Shown here: positions 50,064-57,748 of the stretch, piece after piece | Layout of the letters: each line of letters opens with the position of its first letter | Position numbering within the stretch: position 1 is the stretch's first letter | Assembly: GCA_016234485.1 (NCBI GenBank) | Contig: JACRBL010000046.1 | Location: 62,001-126,000, forward strand | Source of the DNA: Chloroflexota bacterium | GTDB lineage: Bacteria; Chloroflexota; Anaerolineae; Anaerolineales; Villigracilaceae | DNA: 64,000 nucleotides | Direction: 5' to 3' | Notes under the pieces: model-generated | What the model saw: only the letters and a program-made list of their open reading frames with translations | Told to the model about the DNA's origin: nothing | The model's database searches: none | Translations under genes and position numbers: made by a program

Positions 50064-51143
50064 TTATTCCACGATATTAATCGGCAACTCGTTACTCCCG
50101 CTGAGCGCGGCCACCGAGATTTGCGCCGCGAGCCGTTCCGCGATCTCGCGCAGAGACTTCGCCACGGGCGAATCGGGATACGAAACGACGATCGGTTTGC
50201 CGCTATCGCCGCCGATGCGGACGTTTTGGTCAATCGGAATTTGCCCGAGGAAGGGCGCTTGCGTTCCCATCGCGAGTTGCATCCCGCCGCCAGAGCCGAA
50301 CAAGTCCATGCGTGAGCCGTCGGGCAGATCGAGATACGACATGTTTTCGACCACGCCGAGAATCGGCACTTCCAACTGCTTGAACATATTCAGGCCGCGG
50401 GTGGCGTCTTCGAGTGAGACGAGTTGTGGAAGCGTCACCACGACCGCGCCGCTCAACGGTAAGGCTTGCGCGAGCGAGAGGGCCGCGTCGCCTGTCCCTG
50501 GCGGGAGGTCAACGATCAGATAGTCGAGCTCGCCCCACTCCACGTCGCTCAAAAATTGACGGATGGCAGAATTCAGCATCGGGCCGCGCCAGATGAGCGG
50601 CTGTCCAGGTTTCACCAGCAAGCCCATCGAGATCACTTCCACATCGTAGGCTTTCGCTGGGACAATTTTTGCCTGCGTGGGCGGCGGCAGTTTTTCGATG
50701 CCCATCATGGTGGGGATGTTCGGGCCGTAAATGTCCGCGTCCATCAGGCCGACGCGCGCGCCGCTCTGCGCGAGCGCCACCGCGATGTTGACCGAGACGG
50801 TGCTTTTTCCAACGCCACCCTTGCCCGAGCCGACGGCGATCGCGTTCTTGATCGTCGTGTTGACCAGCCCGCGCATCCGCCCATCGTTGGGGACGTCGGA
50901 CGACATCTTGATCTCGACCGCATCCACGCCCGCGACAGACATGACCGCCTGGCGCGATTCTTTCTCGATCTGTCCGCGCAAGGGACAGGCTGGCGTGGTC
51001 AACATGACGGTGAATTTCACCTTCGCGCCTTCGATCTCCAAATCGCGAATCATGTTGAGGGTGACGAGGTCGTTATGAAGTTCAGGCTCCTGCACTTTGG
51101 AGAGCGCGGCGAGAACGGATTCTTTTGTGATTTTGTTTGTCAT
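50064..51143 (-). CDS. Mrp/ApbC-type Fe-S carrier ATPase
   Basis: A 359-aa Mrp protein: N-terminal MIP18/DUF59 domain (LSKVQEPELHNDLVTLNM) and ATPase domain with GSGKGGVGKSTVSVN and DLPPGTGDAALS. The CxxC that bridges the Fe-S cluster in many Mrp proteins is replaced in ENMSYLDLPDGSRMD, so cluster carriage may differ. It follows nuoI by about 90 nt on the same strand; Mrp proteins help load Fe-S clusters into complex I-like enzymes, which fits. Start: the ATG at 51143; a GTG 12 nt upstream is possible. Confidence 0.88.
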   Translation of the reverse strand: MTNKITKESVLAALSKVQEPELHNDLVTLNMIRDLEIEGAKVKFTVMLTTPACPLRGQIEKESRQAVMSVAGVDAVEIKMSSDVPNDGRMRGLVNTTIKNAIAVGSGKGGVGKSTVSVNIAVALAQSGARVGLMDADIYGPNIPTMMGIEKLPPPTQAKIVPAKAYDVEVISMGLLVKPGQPLIWRGPMLNSAIRQFLSDVEWGELDYLIVDLPPGTGDAALSLAQALPLSGAVVVTLPQLVSLEDATRGLNMFKQLEVPILGVVENMSYLDLPDGSRMDLFGSGGGMQLAMGTQAPFLGQIPIDQNVRIGGDSGKPIVVSYPDSPVAKSLREIAERLAAQISVAALSGSNELPINIVE

Positions 51144-51162
51144 TTTTTTCACCACTTAAATT

Positions 51163-51229
51163 TGAAAGTTGAAGGCTGTAAGTTTACCCTACAACCTTCA
51201 ACTTGTACTTTGTAACCTGTAACTTGTTA
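51163..51229. repeat. Word-type repeat spacer
   Basis: GAAAGTTGAAGGCTGTAAG and CAACCTTCAACTTGTACTTTG-like words, including an inverted pair GTTGAAGG / CCTTCAAC. It lies between nuoI and mrp. Confidence 0.6.
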
Positions 51230-51856
51230 CTACGCCGCGGCCGCTTCTGCTTTTGCGGCCTTCGCGGCTTCTTTCGCGCGGCGGGCTTCGTCTTCGCGGG
51301 CCGCGTTGGCGGGACGGATGCCCTCGTAATATGAGGCGGGTTTCAGCAGTTTCTCCATGTCATAGAGATTGCGGGTATACGAGGCGATCTCGTAATCGTG
51401 ATCCATCTTGATCGCGTCGAACGGACAGTATTCCGAGCAGAAGCCGCAGTTCATGCAGATGTCGGCGTCAATGAAGAAATCGCCAGGTTGCGGGCGGGGA
51501 CGTCCCGTGGCGGGATCGGTGCCGCGCACGATCCAGATGCATTGCGGCGGGCAGACCTTGGCGCAGATGCCGCACGAGGTACAGCGGATTTCCTTCGCGC
51601 CCTCCGCGCCCTCGTCAAAAACGAGGAAGGGGATGTAGCGAAATTCTTCGGGGACGGGCAATTTCTCTTCGGGATATTGCACGGTAAAGATGCCGCGCGC
51701 GTTCTTGCTGGAGCGGTGCGCGATGCCTTCTGCCGAGCCGTAGTGTTTTTTGCCGGTGGTAAGTCGCCGCCAGGCCCAGATCGCGTCCTGCCAATAGGTA
51801 TTCCAGAAGCGCATAAAGGTGACGCTCAGACCTTTGAGTATTCCTTTTCCATACAT
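51230..51856 (-). CDS. nuoI: NADH-quinone oxidoreductase subunit I
   Basis: A 208-aa ferredoxin-like subunit with two [4Fe-4S] motifs: C92, C95, C98, C102 (RCTSCGICAKVCPPQC) and C134, C137, C140, C144 (CMNCGFCSEYCP). An Ala/Glu/Lys-rich tail (AAREDEARRAKEAAKAAKA) is unusual. It carries clusters N6a and N6b between NuoG/CD and NuoB in complex I. It lies 15 nt after nuoCD. No nuoA, H or J-N follows here. Confidence 0.95.
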   Translation of the reverse strand: MYGKGILKGLSVTFMRFWNTYWQDAIWAWRRLTTGKKHYGSAEGIAHRSSKNARGIFTVQYPEEKLPVPEEFRYIPFLVFDEGAEGAKEIRCTSCGICAKVCPPQCIWIVRGTDPATGRPRPQPGDFFIDADICMNCGFCSEYCPFDAIKMDHDYEIASYTRNLYDMEKLLKPASYYEGIRPANAAREDEARRAKEAAKAAKAEAAAA

Positions 51857-51871
51857 AGTTAAGTTCTCCTT

Positions 51872-53614
51872 TTAGCGGTCGAGCTCGCCTAGCACGATGT
51901 CAATACCGCCGAGGATGGCAACGAAGTCGGCGATCTTTTCGCCGATGCACATCTGTTCCAGCGAGGTCAGGTTGACAAATGACGAGGGGCGCACGTGGTA
52001 GCGATAGGGATTGGGCTTGCCGTTCGAGACGACGTAGTAGGCCAGCTCGCCCTTCGGGGACTCGACGCGTCCGTACGATTCGCCCGCAGGGACCTTGACC
52101 TGATACTGCGGTTTGCCAGGGAAGATCGGCCCGGCGGGAATCTGCTTGAGGGCCTGTCCAAGGATCTTGAGCGATTCGCGCATTTCGTCAATACGAACCA
52201 TATAACGGGCCAGCAAATCGCCTTCGGGACGGCAGGCCACGTTGAAGTCGAAGCGGTCGTAGATCGAGTACGGGTCGGCGCGGCGGATGTCGTAGGGGAC
52301 GCCCGAAGCGCGGAGCATCGGCCCCGTCATTGAGGTGCGGATGGCGTCTTCGGCGCTGAGGTAGCCGATGCCTTTGACACGCGAGACCAGCACTTCGTTC
52401 TCGGTGAGCAGGCGATCCATCTCATCCACTTTGCCGGGCAGGCGGTCGAAGACGAGTTCGCGGGCTTTGCGGAGGGCATCTTCGCCCATGTCGCGGGCCA
52501 CGCCGCCGAAGCGGAAGTAGTTACACATCATGCGCGCGCCGGCCACTTCTTCAAAGATGTCGAGGATGAGTTCGCGTTCCTCAAAGGCGTAGAGCGCGGG
52601 TGTGTACATGGCGCCGAGGTCGTTCAGGAACATGCCGAGGAAGATGAGGTGGTTCTGGATTCTCGTCAGTTCCGACATGATGACGCGGATGTAATCGGCG
52701 CGTTCGGGAACCTGGATGTTCATCAGTTTTTCCACCGCCAGCGCGTACCCGAAGTTATTGGTCATCGAGCAGAAGTAATCGAGGCGGTCGGTGTAGGGCA
52801 TGTTTTGCAGGAAGGTGTTGCGCTCGCCGATCTTGTCGTGGTTGCGATGCAGGTAGCCCATCACAGGTTTCAGCGAGACGACGGTCTCGCCATCGAGCAT
52901 CACCACCGCGCGGAACACGCCATGCGTGGACGGGTGTTGCGGCCCCATGTTGACGAGGATGTGGTCGGTCTCGATGCCGTCTCTGGTTTCGCTGTGATAT
53001 TTTTTCAGGCTCTTGTAGAGCGCTTCTTCGGGATCGGTGAAGGTGACTTTTTCGGGGTCGAAGTCCGCGGGGAATTGGAGGTTATCGCGGAAGGGATTCT
53101 TCACTTCGGCGAAGGTGTGCTTGCCATCGGGCCAGCGGCTCTTGAAGGGTTTGACTTCCTCTTCAAAGAAGGGTTCCTTCCAATCCTTGCGGAGCGGGTG
53201 GCCTTCGAATCCTTCCCACATCAAAATGCGACGCAGGTCGGGATGGCCTTCAAATTTGATTCCGAGCAAGTCCCAGGCCTCGCGCTCTTGAAATTCTGCG
53301 CCTCTCCAAATGTTGACAACCGAGGGGAGGACGGGATTCTCGCGCGGGACCTGCACTTTGAAAACGAAGGCAGGGCCGCCTGTGGTTTTGAAGGCGTGGT
53401 AGACCACTTCCATTTTGTTGTCGGCGATATAGTCCACGCCGGTGACGGCGGAAAGCAGGTCGTAGCCAAATTCGTCGCGGATGGCGGTGGCAACTTCGAT
53501 GAGTTTTTCGGCGGGGACGATGAAACCGCCGTAGCCGGGGCGGACGTCCGCGGAGACAGCGCCCGGGAAACGCGCGGCCAGGTCAATGGTCAGGGAGGAT
53601 GCGGGAGCGGTCAT
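51872..53614 (-). CDS. nuoCD: Fused NADH-quinone oxidoreductase subunits C and D
   Basis: A 580-aa fusion. Residues 1-190 are NuoC (YDLLSAVTGVDYI, EREAWDLLGIKFEGHPDLRR) and 200-580 are NuoD (GPQHPSTHGVFRAVVMLDGE, split as GPQHPSTHG). NuoD forms the quinone site with NuoB. The fusion occurs in several bacteria, notably gammaproteobacteria and some others. The start is 1 nt after the nuoB stop, so tight coupling is expected. Confidence 0.95.
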   Translation of the reverse strand: MTAPASSLTIDLAARFPGAVSADVRPGYGGFIVPAEKLIEVATAIRDEFGYDLLSAVTGVDYIADNKMEVVYHAFKTTGGPAFVFKVQVPRENPVLPSVVNIWRGAEFQEREAWDLLGIKFEGHPDLRRILMWEGFEGHPLRKDWKEPFFEEEVKPFKSRWPDGKHTFAEVKNPFRDNLQFPADFDPEKVTFTDPEEALYKSLKKYHSETRDGIETDHILVNMGPQHPSTHGVFRAVVMLDGETVVSLKPVMGYLHRNHDKIGERNTFLQNMPYTDRLDYFCSMTNNFGYALAVEKLMNIQVPERADYIRVIMSELTRIQNHLIFLGMFLNDLGAMYTPALYAFEERELILDIFEEVAGARMMCNYFRFGGVARDMGEDALRKARELVFDRLPGKVDEMDRLLTENEVLVSRVKGIGYLSAEDAIRTSMTGPMLRASGVPYDIRRADPYSIYDRFDFNVACRPEGDLLARYMVRIDEMRESLKILGQALKQIPAGPIFPGKPQYQVKVPAGESYGRVESPKGELAYYVVSNGKPNPYRYHVRPSSFVNLTSLEQMCIGEKIADFVAILGGIDIVLGELDR

Positions 53615-53615
53615 G

Positions 53616-54275
53616 TTAGCCTCCTGCCTGCGCGGGCGTCGTCACGGGTTGCGCGGCGGCGGCCTTAATGTCGGGGATGCGGCGCGGGTCAATCAGGTCG
53701 GGGCCAAGGATCGGCACGGGAATTTCCACGCTGTCGTGTCCCTTGCGATACCAACGCACCTGGCTGATCTTTTCTTTGTCAATTTTCTTTTGGAGCATGA
53801 TCAGGCCGTTCATCAGGGCTTGCGGGGTGGGCGGGCAACCAGGCACGTAAACGTCCACGGGCAGGAATTTGTCAATGCCAGCCACCACGTTGTAACCTTC
53901 CTTGAATGGGCCGCCGCTCGAAGCGCACGCGCCCATGGCCATCACGTATTTGGGTTCGGGCATCTGGTTGTAGAGGCGCACGATGGCGGGAACCATTTTC
54001 TTTGTGACCGTGCCAGAGACGATCATCAGGTCGGCCTGACGCGGGGTGGGGCGCATCACTTCCATGCCGAAGCGGGCCAGGTCGTAGCGCGAGGCCTGCG
54101 CGGCGATCATCTCGATGGCGCAACAGGCCAGGCCAAACATGAGCGGCCAGACCGACGAGCGCCGTCCCCAGTTGTAGACGGGGTTGAGCAGGCGGTCGAG
54201 CGTGGTTACGGCCACGACGTTTTTGACGTCTTCGGGTATTTCGTAACCAGGCAGGTTGAGTTCGTTATTTTCCAT
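53616..54275 (-). CDS. nuoB: NADH-quinone oxidoreductase subunit B
   Basis: A 219-aa subunit. The four cysteines of cluster N2 are C51 and C52 (LACCAIEM), C117 (GACASSGG) and C147 (VPGCPPTP). N2 hands electrons to quinone. The gene overlaps iscX by 11 nt. The C-terminal Ala/Pro/Gln tail ([15 protein letters not shown]) is longer than usual. Confidence 0.95.
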   Translation of the reverse strand: MENNELNLPGYEIPEDVKNVVAVTTLDRLLNPVYNWGRRSSVWPLMFGLACCAIEMIAAQASRYDLARFGMEVMRPTPRQADLMIVSGTVTKKMVPAIVRLYNQMPEPKYVMAMGACASSGGPFKEGYNVVAGIDKFLPVDVYVPGCPPTPQALMNGLIMLQKKIDKEKISQVRWYRKGHDSVEIPVPILGPDLIDPRRIPDIKAAAAQPVTTPAQAGG

Positions 54276-54471
54276 GAATATTCTCCTCGAACCAGTCTTG
54301 AAAAATTGATGAAAGGATGTCGTCGTTCACGAGCGCGGGATCATCCTCAAAGTCCGAAAGCGCGAGCGTCCATTCGCAAATTTGCCCGAGCGAGACAGTT
54401 TCCAAATCCGCTTCGGGGTGTTGGCGGCGTAATTCTAAAGCGATGGCGTAGGTGGAGTCCCAGGTGAGCAT
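54265..54471 (-). CDS. iscX: IscX-type Fe-S assembly protein
   Basis: A 68-aa protein matching IscX/Yfh[35 protein letters not shown] and SIFQDWFEE. IscX binds IscS and iron and tunes Fe-S assembly. Here it is the first gene of an operon with nuoB, nuoCD and nuoI, which is an uncommon place: it is usually at the end of the isc operon. The overlap with nuoB by 11 nt indicates a true operon. Confidence 0.88.
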   Translation of the reverse strand: MLTWDSTYAIALELRRQHPEADLETVSLGQICEWTLALSDFEDDPALVNDDILSSIFQDWFEENIHGK

Positions 54472-54473
54472 CA

Positions 54474-54510
54474 GTTATCAGTTTTCAGTCATCAGTCAAC
54501 AGTAATCAGT
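54474..54510. repeat. CAGT-type word repeat in the iscX-nuo leader
   Basis: Five near-copies of a 7-nt word (CAGTTAT, CAGTTTT, CAGTCAT, CAGTCAA, CAGTAAT) lie in the predicted 5' leader of the iscX message. Confidence 0.75.
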
Positions 54511-54517
54511 CGGGCGG

Positions 54518-54545
54518 ATTATAGCATTGGGAGGGGATACGTCAA
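54518..54545 (-). promoter_or_regulatory. Promoter of the iscX-nuoB-nuoCD-nuoI operon
   Basis: On the minus strand: -35 TTGACG (54545-54540), 16-nt spacer, -10 TATAAT (54523-54518). It is one of the best sigma-70-like promoters in the window. Confidence 0.8.
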
Positions 54546-54554
54546 CGGAATTAT

Positions 54555-54570
54555 GTAAAGATATGTTTAC
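54555..54570. promoter_or_regulatory. Candidate operator dyad between divergent genes
   Basis: GTAAAGATATGTTTAC, a GTAAA-N6-TTTAC dyad, lies 10 nt upstream of the nuo -35 and about 18 nt upstream of the TATAAT of the regulator gene. It is placed to control both directions. Confidence 0.5.
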
Positions 54571-54587
54571 GAAAATAAGATTGTGAG

Positions 54588-54593
54588 TATAAT
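54588..54593 (+). promoter_or_regulatory. -10 box of the SufR-like gene
   Basis: TATAAT on the plus strand, 61 nt before the ATG at 54655; TTTACG 16 nt upstream is a poor -35 that overlaps the dyad. Confidence 0.5.
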
Positions 54594-54654
54594 CACCCCA
54601 CAGCCATGACACATTGGCTAAATTCAAGATTGTGACGCTTTGCGTAACCACCCT

Positions 54655-55248
54655 ATGACTGTGACAACTGCCCGACAAAAAATTCTGAACCAGTTGACCA
54701 AACTCGGTCCCGCTTCGCCGCGTGACCTTGCGCGGACTCTCCGCCTGTCGGAGGCGACCGTGCGCCATCATTTGCGCGTCCTCGCCTCGGATGGACGCGT
54801 TACCCCCCTCCCATCCCCCCAGCAGGGGGGACCGAGGGGGGTAGGAGAGCGCGGCCGCCCCGTCAAAATTTACGCGCTCTCTCCCGCGCTGGCTGGAGAC
54901 AACCTTCCCGCGTTGACGAGCGCCCTGCTGGCCGAATCCACCGTCCCGATGGAGACGCTCGCCAAACACATCCTCGACGCGAGCGCGATCGGCAATCAGC
55001 CGCTGACGAGGCGTCTGACCCTGCTGGTGGAGAAGTTGAACGCCAAACATTATCAAGCCCGCTGGGAGGCCGGCGCGGACGGACCGCGCGTCATCTTTGG
55101 CAGATGTCCCTACGCGGCGGTGATCGAGGCGCATCCCGAATTATGTCGAATGGACGCCAGCCTGTTATCCAATTCCCTGCGCATGGACGCGCGCCAATCC
55201 GCGAAGATCGAGAAGGGGAGGGGGATGTGTGTGTTTGGGGTGAGGTGA
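54655..55248 (+). CDS. SufR-like ArsR/DeoR-type winged-helix regulator
   Basis: A 197-aa regulator. Residues 1-50 are a winged helix (ARQKILNQLTKLGPASPRDL, SEATVRHHLRVLASDGRV). C-terminal cysteines C151, C164 and C192 are spaced C-X12-C-X27-C. Cyanobacterial SufR, as I recall, has C-X12-C-X13-C-X14-C, so one Cys would be missing here while the rest fit an Fe-S-binding regulator. A palindromic repeat encodes about residues 50-67, in the wing. I chose the ATG at 54655; a TTG 15 nt upstream is in frame. It is divergent from iscX-nuo, which it plausibly controls. The last 66 bp of the gene are duplicated at 57748-57813. Confidence 0.78.
   Translation: MTVTTARQKILNQLTKLGPASPRDLARTLRLSEATVRHHLRVLASDGRVTPLPSPQQGGPRGVGERGRPVKIYALSPALAGDNLPALTSALLAESTVPMETLAKHILDASAIGNQPLTRRLTLLVEKLNAKHYQARWEAGADGPRVIFGRCPYAAVIEAHPELCRMDASLLSNSLRMDARQSAKIEKGRGMCVFGVR
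54802..54850. repeat. G/C-rich palindrome in the wing of the regulator
   Basis: ACCCCCCTCCCATCCCCCC / GGGGGGACCGAGGGGGGT in frame within the gene; same family as 5811-5857 and 61080-61122. Confidence 0.7.
55183..55248 (+). repeat. 66-bp direct repeat, left copy (3' end of regulator gene)
   Basis: ATGGACGCG... GGTGAGGTGA; it is 95% identical (3 mismatches in 66) to 57748-57813. Left border of the RHS cassette. Confidence 0.9.
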
Positions 55249-55392
55249 GGAGAGACAACATCCGAATTCAGCGAGCAGAAGGCGGGGCAACATTTAAGTA
55301 TTTGCCGAGATATCTGAAATTCTATTGACAAACTTTATGGGCAGGGTGTAAAGTGGGAGTAATGTAATGGCTGGCATGTATGATGCCGGGAA
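55249..55392 (+). other. Cassette entry region
   Basis: It has no gene. A TTGACA (55325-55330) with TAAAGT 18 nt downstream is a candidate promoter for the RHS-toxin gene. An in-frame TGA lies just before the ATG at 55393, so the toxin frame cannot be longer. Confidence 0.45.
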
Positions 55393-56625
55393 ATGACTTT
55401 GGGTGTGGAAGGAGTTTCGGGCATGGATTTCGTCAATAACTACTACGAGAAAAAAGGCAGTGAAATCACGAAATATTATTTCGCAGGCGCGAGTCAAGTT
55501 GCTGTGCGGAAATATACTGTGCCAGAAAGTACAACTTTGCATTACATGATCGGAAACCATCTGGGAAGCGCCAGCGTCGTCATGGACGATGCGGGGACAT
55601 TTGTCTCCGAAACGCGCTACAAACCCTGGGGCGAAGTACGTTACACCACCGCCAACAAAACCCTCCCCACGCGCTACACCTTCACGGGACAATACTCCTA
55701 CATGAACGACTCCGCCACCGACCTCGGCGCGGCTGGATTTGGACTCATGTTCTACAACGCCCGCTGGTATGATCCCATGACCGGACGAATGATACAGGCG
55801 GATACGATTGTGCCGGGAGGGGCGCAGGGGTTGGATAGGTATGCGTATTCCAACAATTCACCTGTTACTTATATTGATCCGTCAGGGCATTTGCCTGGTA
55901 AAAATTGCCTTGGGTGCAGGGGTTGGTTTAGAGGTGGAAACAGGATGAATAAATATTACGAATACACCAATGAATTGCAAGGACTTACTCCTGAAATGGA
56001 GAGAACCTTCTGGTATTTTTGGAGCATGAACCCTGCCGCTGCCCTTGCGTGGTTAGCGCATGAATTCGGAATTACGCTTCCTCCAGGAGTCACTTGGGGA
56101 TATTTGCCCTACCATATTAATGATAGAGGTTTTAGCCCTTTTGACGATGGTCAAAGAACTACGACTGACGGGAAGATTGTTGACGTTGTTGATGATGTTG
56201 TTTACATCACTGCTGATGTGTTTTTTTTCGAAAAAGATGGTACGACCATAAGAACTGACGTTAGTACTATTTTAGGTACTATGGTGCATGAAGCTCGTCA
56301 TGCAATTGTAGAAAAAATTGTTGAAGATGCGATACATCGTGATTTGAGAGCAGAAGACCTTCGTTTAGATGAAAATATTTTTAATGCATATGAAGTTGAT
56401 GCTGATCTAGCGGTTTATTTAAATAGAAAAGGTATCAAATTTTCCGCTCTAGCGATAGACGTGAGAGATTCGCACCTTAATCAAATTAATCCCTGCGGGA
56501 AAGATGCGGGCTCGTCAAACACGGGTTGTTTTTATGCAGATGGGGTATATATGGACGCACCCTCATATATAGAATGGTATGTTGAATATTATTTTGGGAA
56601 AACCATAGCTCTTCCTCTCTATTAA
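55393..56625 (+). CDS. RHS core fragment fused to candidate HExxH metallopeptidase toxin
   Basis: A 410-aa protein. Residues 10-166 are the end of an RHS shell: ASQVAVRKYTVPES, GNHLGSASVVMDD, FYNARWYDPMTGRMIQAD and SPVTYIDPSGH, the point after which RHS proteins release their toxin. Residues 167-410 are AT-rich, match no family I know, and contain VHEARHA (HExxH at 299-303) with E334 in NAYEVDADLA as possible third ligand: a zincin-like set. It lacks most RHS repeats and any secretion signal, so it may be an orphan C-terminal module. The next gene is a candidate immunity lipoprotein. Confidence 0.75.
   Translation: MTLGVEGVSGMDFVNNYYEKKGSEITKYYFAGASQVAVRKYTVPESTTLHYMIGNHLGSASVVMDDAGTFVSETRYKPWGEVRYTTANKTLPTRYTFTGQYSYMNDSATDLGAAGFGLMFYNARWYDPMTGRMIQADTIVPGGAQGLDRYAYSNNSPVTYIDPSGHLPGKNCLGCRGWFRGGNRMNKYYEYTNELQGLTPEMERTFWYFWSMNPAAALAWLAHEFGITLPPGVTWGYLPYHINDRGFSPFDDGQRTTTDGKIVDVVDDVVYITADVFFFEKDGTTIRTDVSTILGTMVHEARHAIVEKIVEDAIHRDLRAEDLRLDENIFNAYEVDADLAVYLNRKGIKFSALAIDVRDSHLNQINPCGKDAGSSNTGCFYADGVYMDAPSYIEWYVEYYFGKTIALPLY
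55429..55526 (+). repeat. 98-bp RHS duplicate, left copy
   Basis: Encodes FVNNYYEKKGSEITKYY and ASQVAVRKYTVP; highly similar to 57651-57748. Confidence 0.9.
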
Positions 56626-56636
56626 GGAGCCAAAAG

Positions 56637-57359
56637 ATGAACAGGTCAAAATTAATATACTTAGTATTTTGTGTGTCAATCGTTGCCTGCACTGACTGGA
56701 ATGGAAATACTACTTTGAGCCCCGATTCGTTTCCACTGCAAACTAAGGCATTTACTTTAACACCTTCTCCAGAAATTTCAGATACGACATTAAATTTGTC
56801 AAGTCAACCGATAATCAACACTAAAGAAAAGTGGAATGCATTGTATAGCTTTGGCGTACAAGTGATTGATAATGATCTCTCATTACACGTCGAAAATTTA
56901 CAACAGGGTTGTTATATGAAGGTTGGAGTTGATAGCGCTCAGATACCACTATCAGCAAGATTTGTATTTACTAATAACTCATCGCATACTATCGTTATTC
57001 CAGATAGTTTTGCATTCTCTTCAGGAGGCGCGAGTGTCTATACGGGTGCAGATTTCAGCACCGTTTTTTTCTCTGATAACGAGGAAGCCATTTTTGCCGA
57101 TGGAGATAATAGTTTTCACGACTTTAATACAGAGGTTATTAAAATTGTTGAAATTCCCCCTAACGAATCATATCAAGTCATATTACAAGTAAAGATTCCG
57201 ATAATTTTTACAAAGGAAGGTAATCAGATCACTACAACCCCAGGATTTTATATTAAATTTATCCACTGGACGGCAAAGGTAGAAAGAGCATCTGATCCAC
57301 CCGCATGGCATGTTGCGCAGGCCATTAGTTCTAATACGATTTTTGTCTGCATTGAATAG
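56637..57359 (+). CDS. Candidate immunity lipoprotein
   Basis: A 240-aa lipoprotein: short signal peptide, lipobox IVAC (C18), and a beta-rich domain without recognised family (RFVFTNNSSHTIVIPDSF, NESYQVILQVKIPIIF). It starts 11 nt after the toxin candidate with AAGGAG 6 nt before the ATG, and shares its low GC. Toxin-immunity gene order and matching base composition suggest it protects against the neighbouring toxin outside the cytoplasm. The function is inferred from position only. Confidence 0.6.
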   Translation: MNRSKLIYLVFCVSIVACTDWNGNTTLSPDSFPLQTKAFTLTPSPEISDTTLNLSSQPIINTKEKWNALYSFGVQVIDNDLSLHVENLQQGCYMKVGVDSAQIPLSARFVFTNNSSHTIVIPDSFAFSSGGASVYTGADFSTVFFSDNEEAIFADGDNSFHDFNTEVIKIVEIPPNESYQVILQVKIPIIFTKEGNQITTTPGFYIKFIHWTAKVERASDPPAWHVAQAISSNTIFVCIE

Positions 57360-57401
57360 AACCCAGATAAACCAATAAACGTTGAATGTTTCGAACCAGG
57401 C

Positions 57402-57747
57402 TTGAAAATCGTCAATCCACTTCTGGAAGATGGGCGCAGGTCAGTACTGGAGATCGCGCGTCAGAAATACTGGTACGACGACAACGGCAACCAAACCACG
57501 CGCGTCTACGGGCCGGATACGTACAAGCAAATCTATGATGCCGAGAACCGCCTGGTGGAAGTGAAGAAAAACGACATAACAATGGCACAATTCGTCTATA
57601 ATGGCGATGGACAGCGCGTGAAATCCGTCGTCAACGGCGAGACCATCCAGTTCGTCAATGGCTACTACGAGAAAAAAGGCGCTGAGATCACGAAGTATTA
57701 TTATGCAGGCGCGAGTCAAGTTGCTGTGCGGAAATATACTGTGCCAG
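57402..57747 (+). pseudogene. RHS repeat fragment (permuted 5' part)
   Basis: Encodes YD-type RHS repeats: YWYDDNGNQTTRVYGPDT, YKQIYDAENRLVEVKKND, FVYNGDGQRVKSVVNGE, then the 98-bp segment also found at 55429. It stops in homology at YTVPD, exactly where the left copy goes on into the core. The frame runs on through the 66-bp repeat and into the lipoprotein at 57909, but this chimera is unlikely to be a real product. The start at 57402 (TTG) is arbitrary. Confidence 0.75.
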
Positions 57748-57748
57748 A
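57651..57748 (+). repeat. 98-bp RHS duplicate, right copy
   Basis: Pairs with 55429-55526. Its last base is shared with the start of the 66-bp repeat. Confidence 0.9.

Noticed and set aside
54474..54510. CAGT repeats as an operator array
   Set aside because: The words vary and the same type of repeat occurs in unrelated spacers; position in the leader is more likely incidental.
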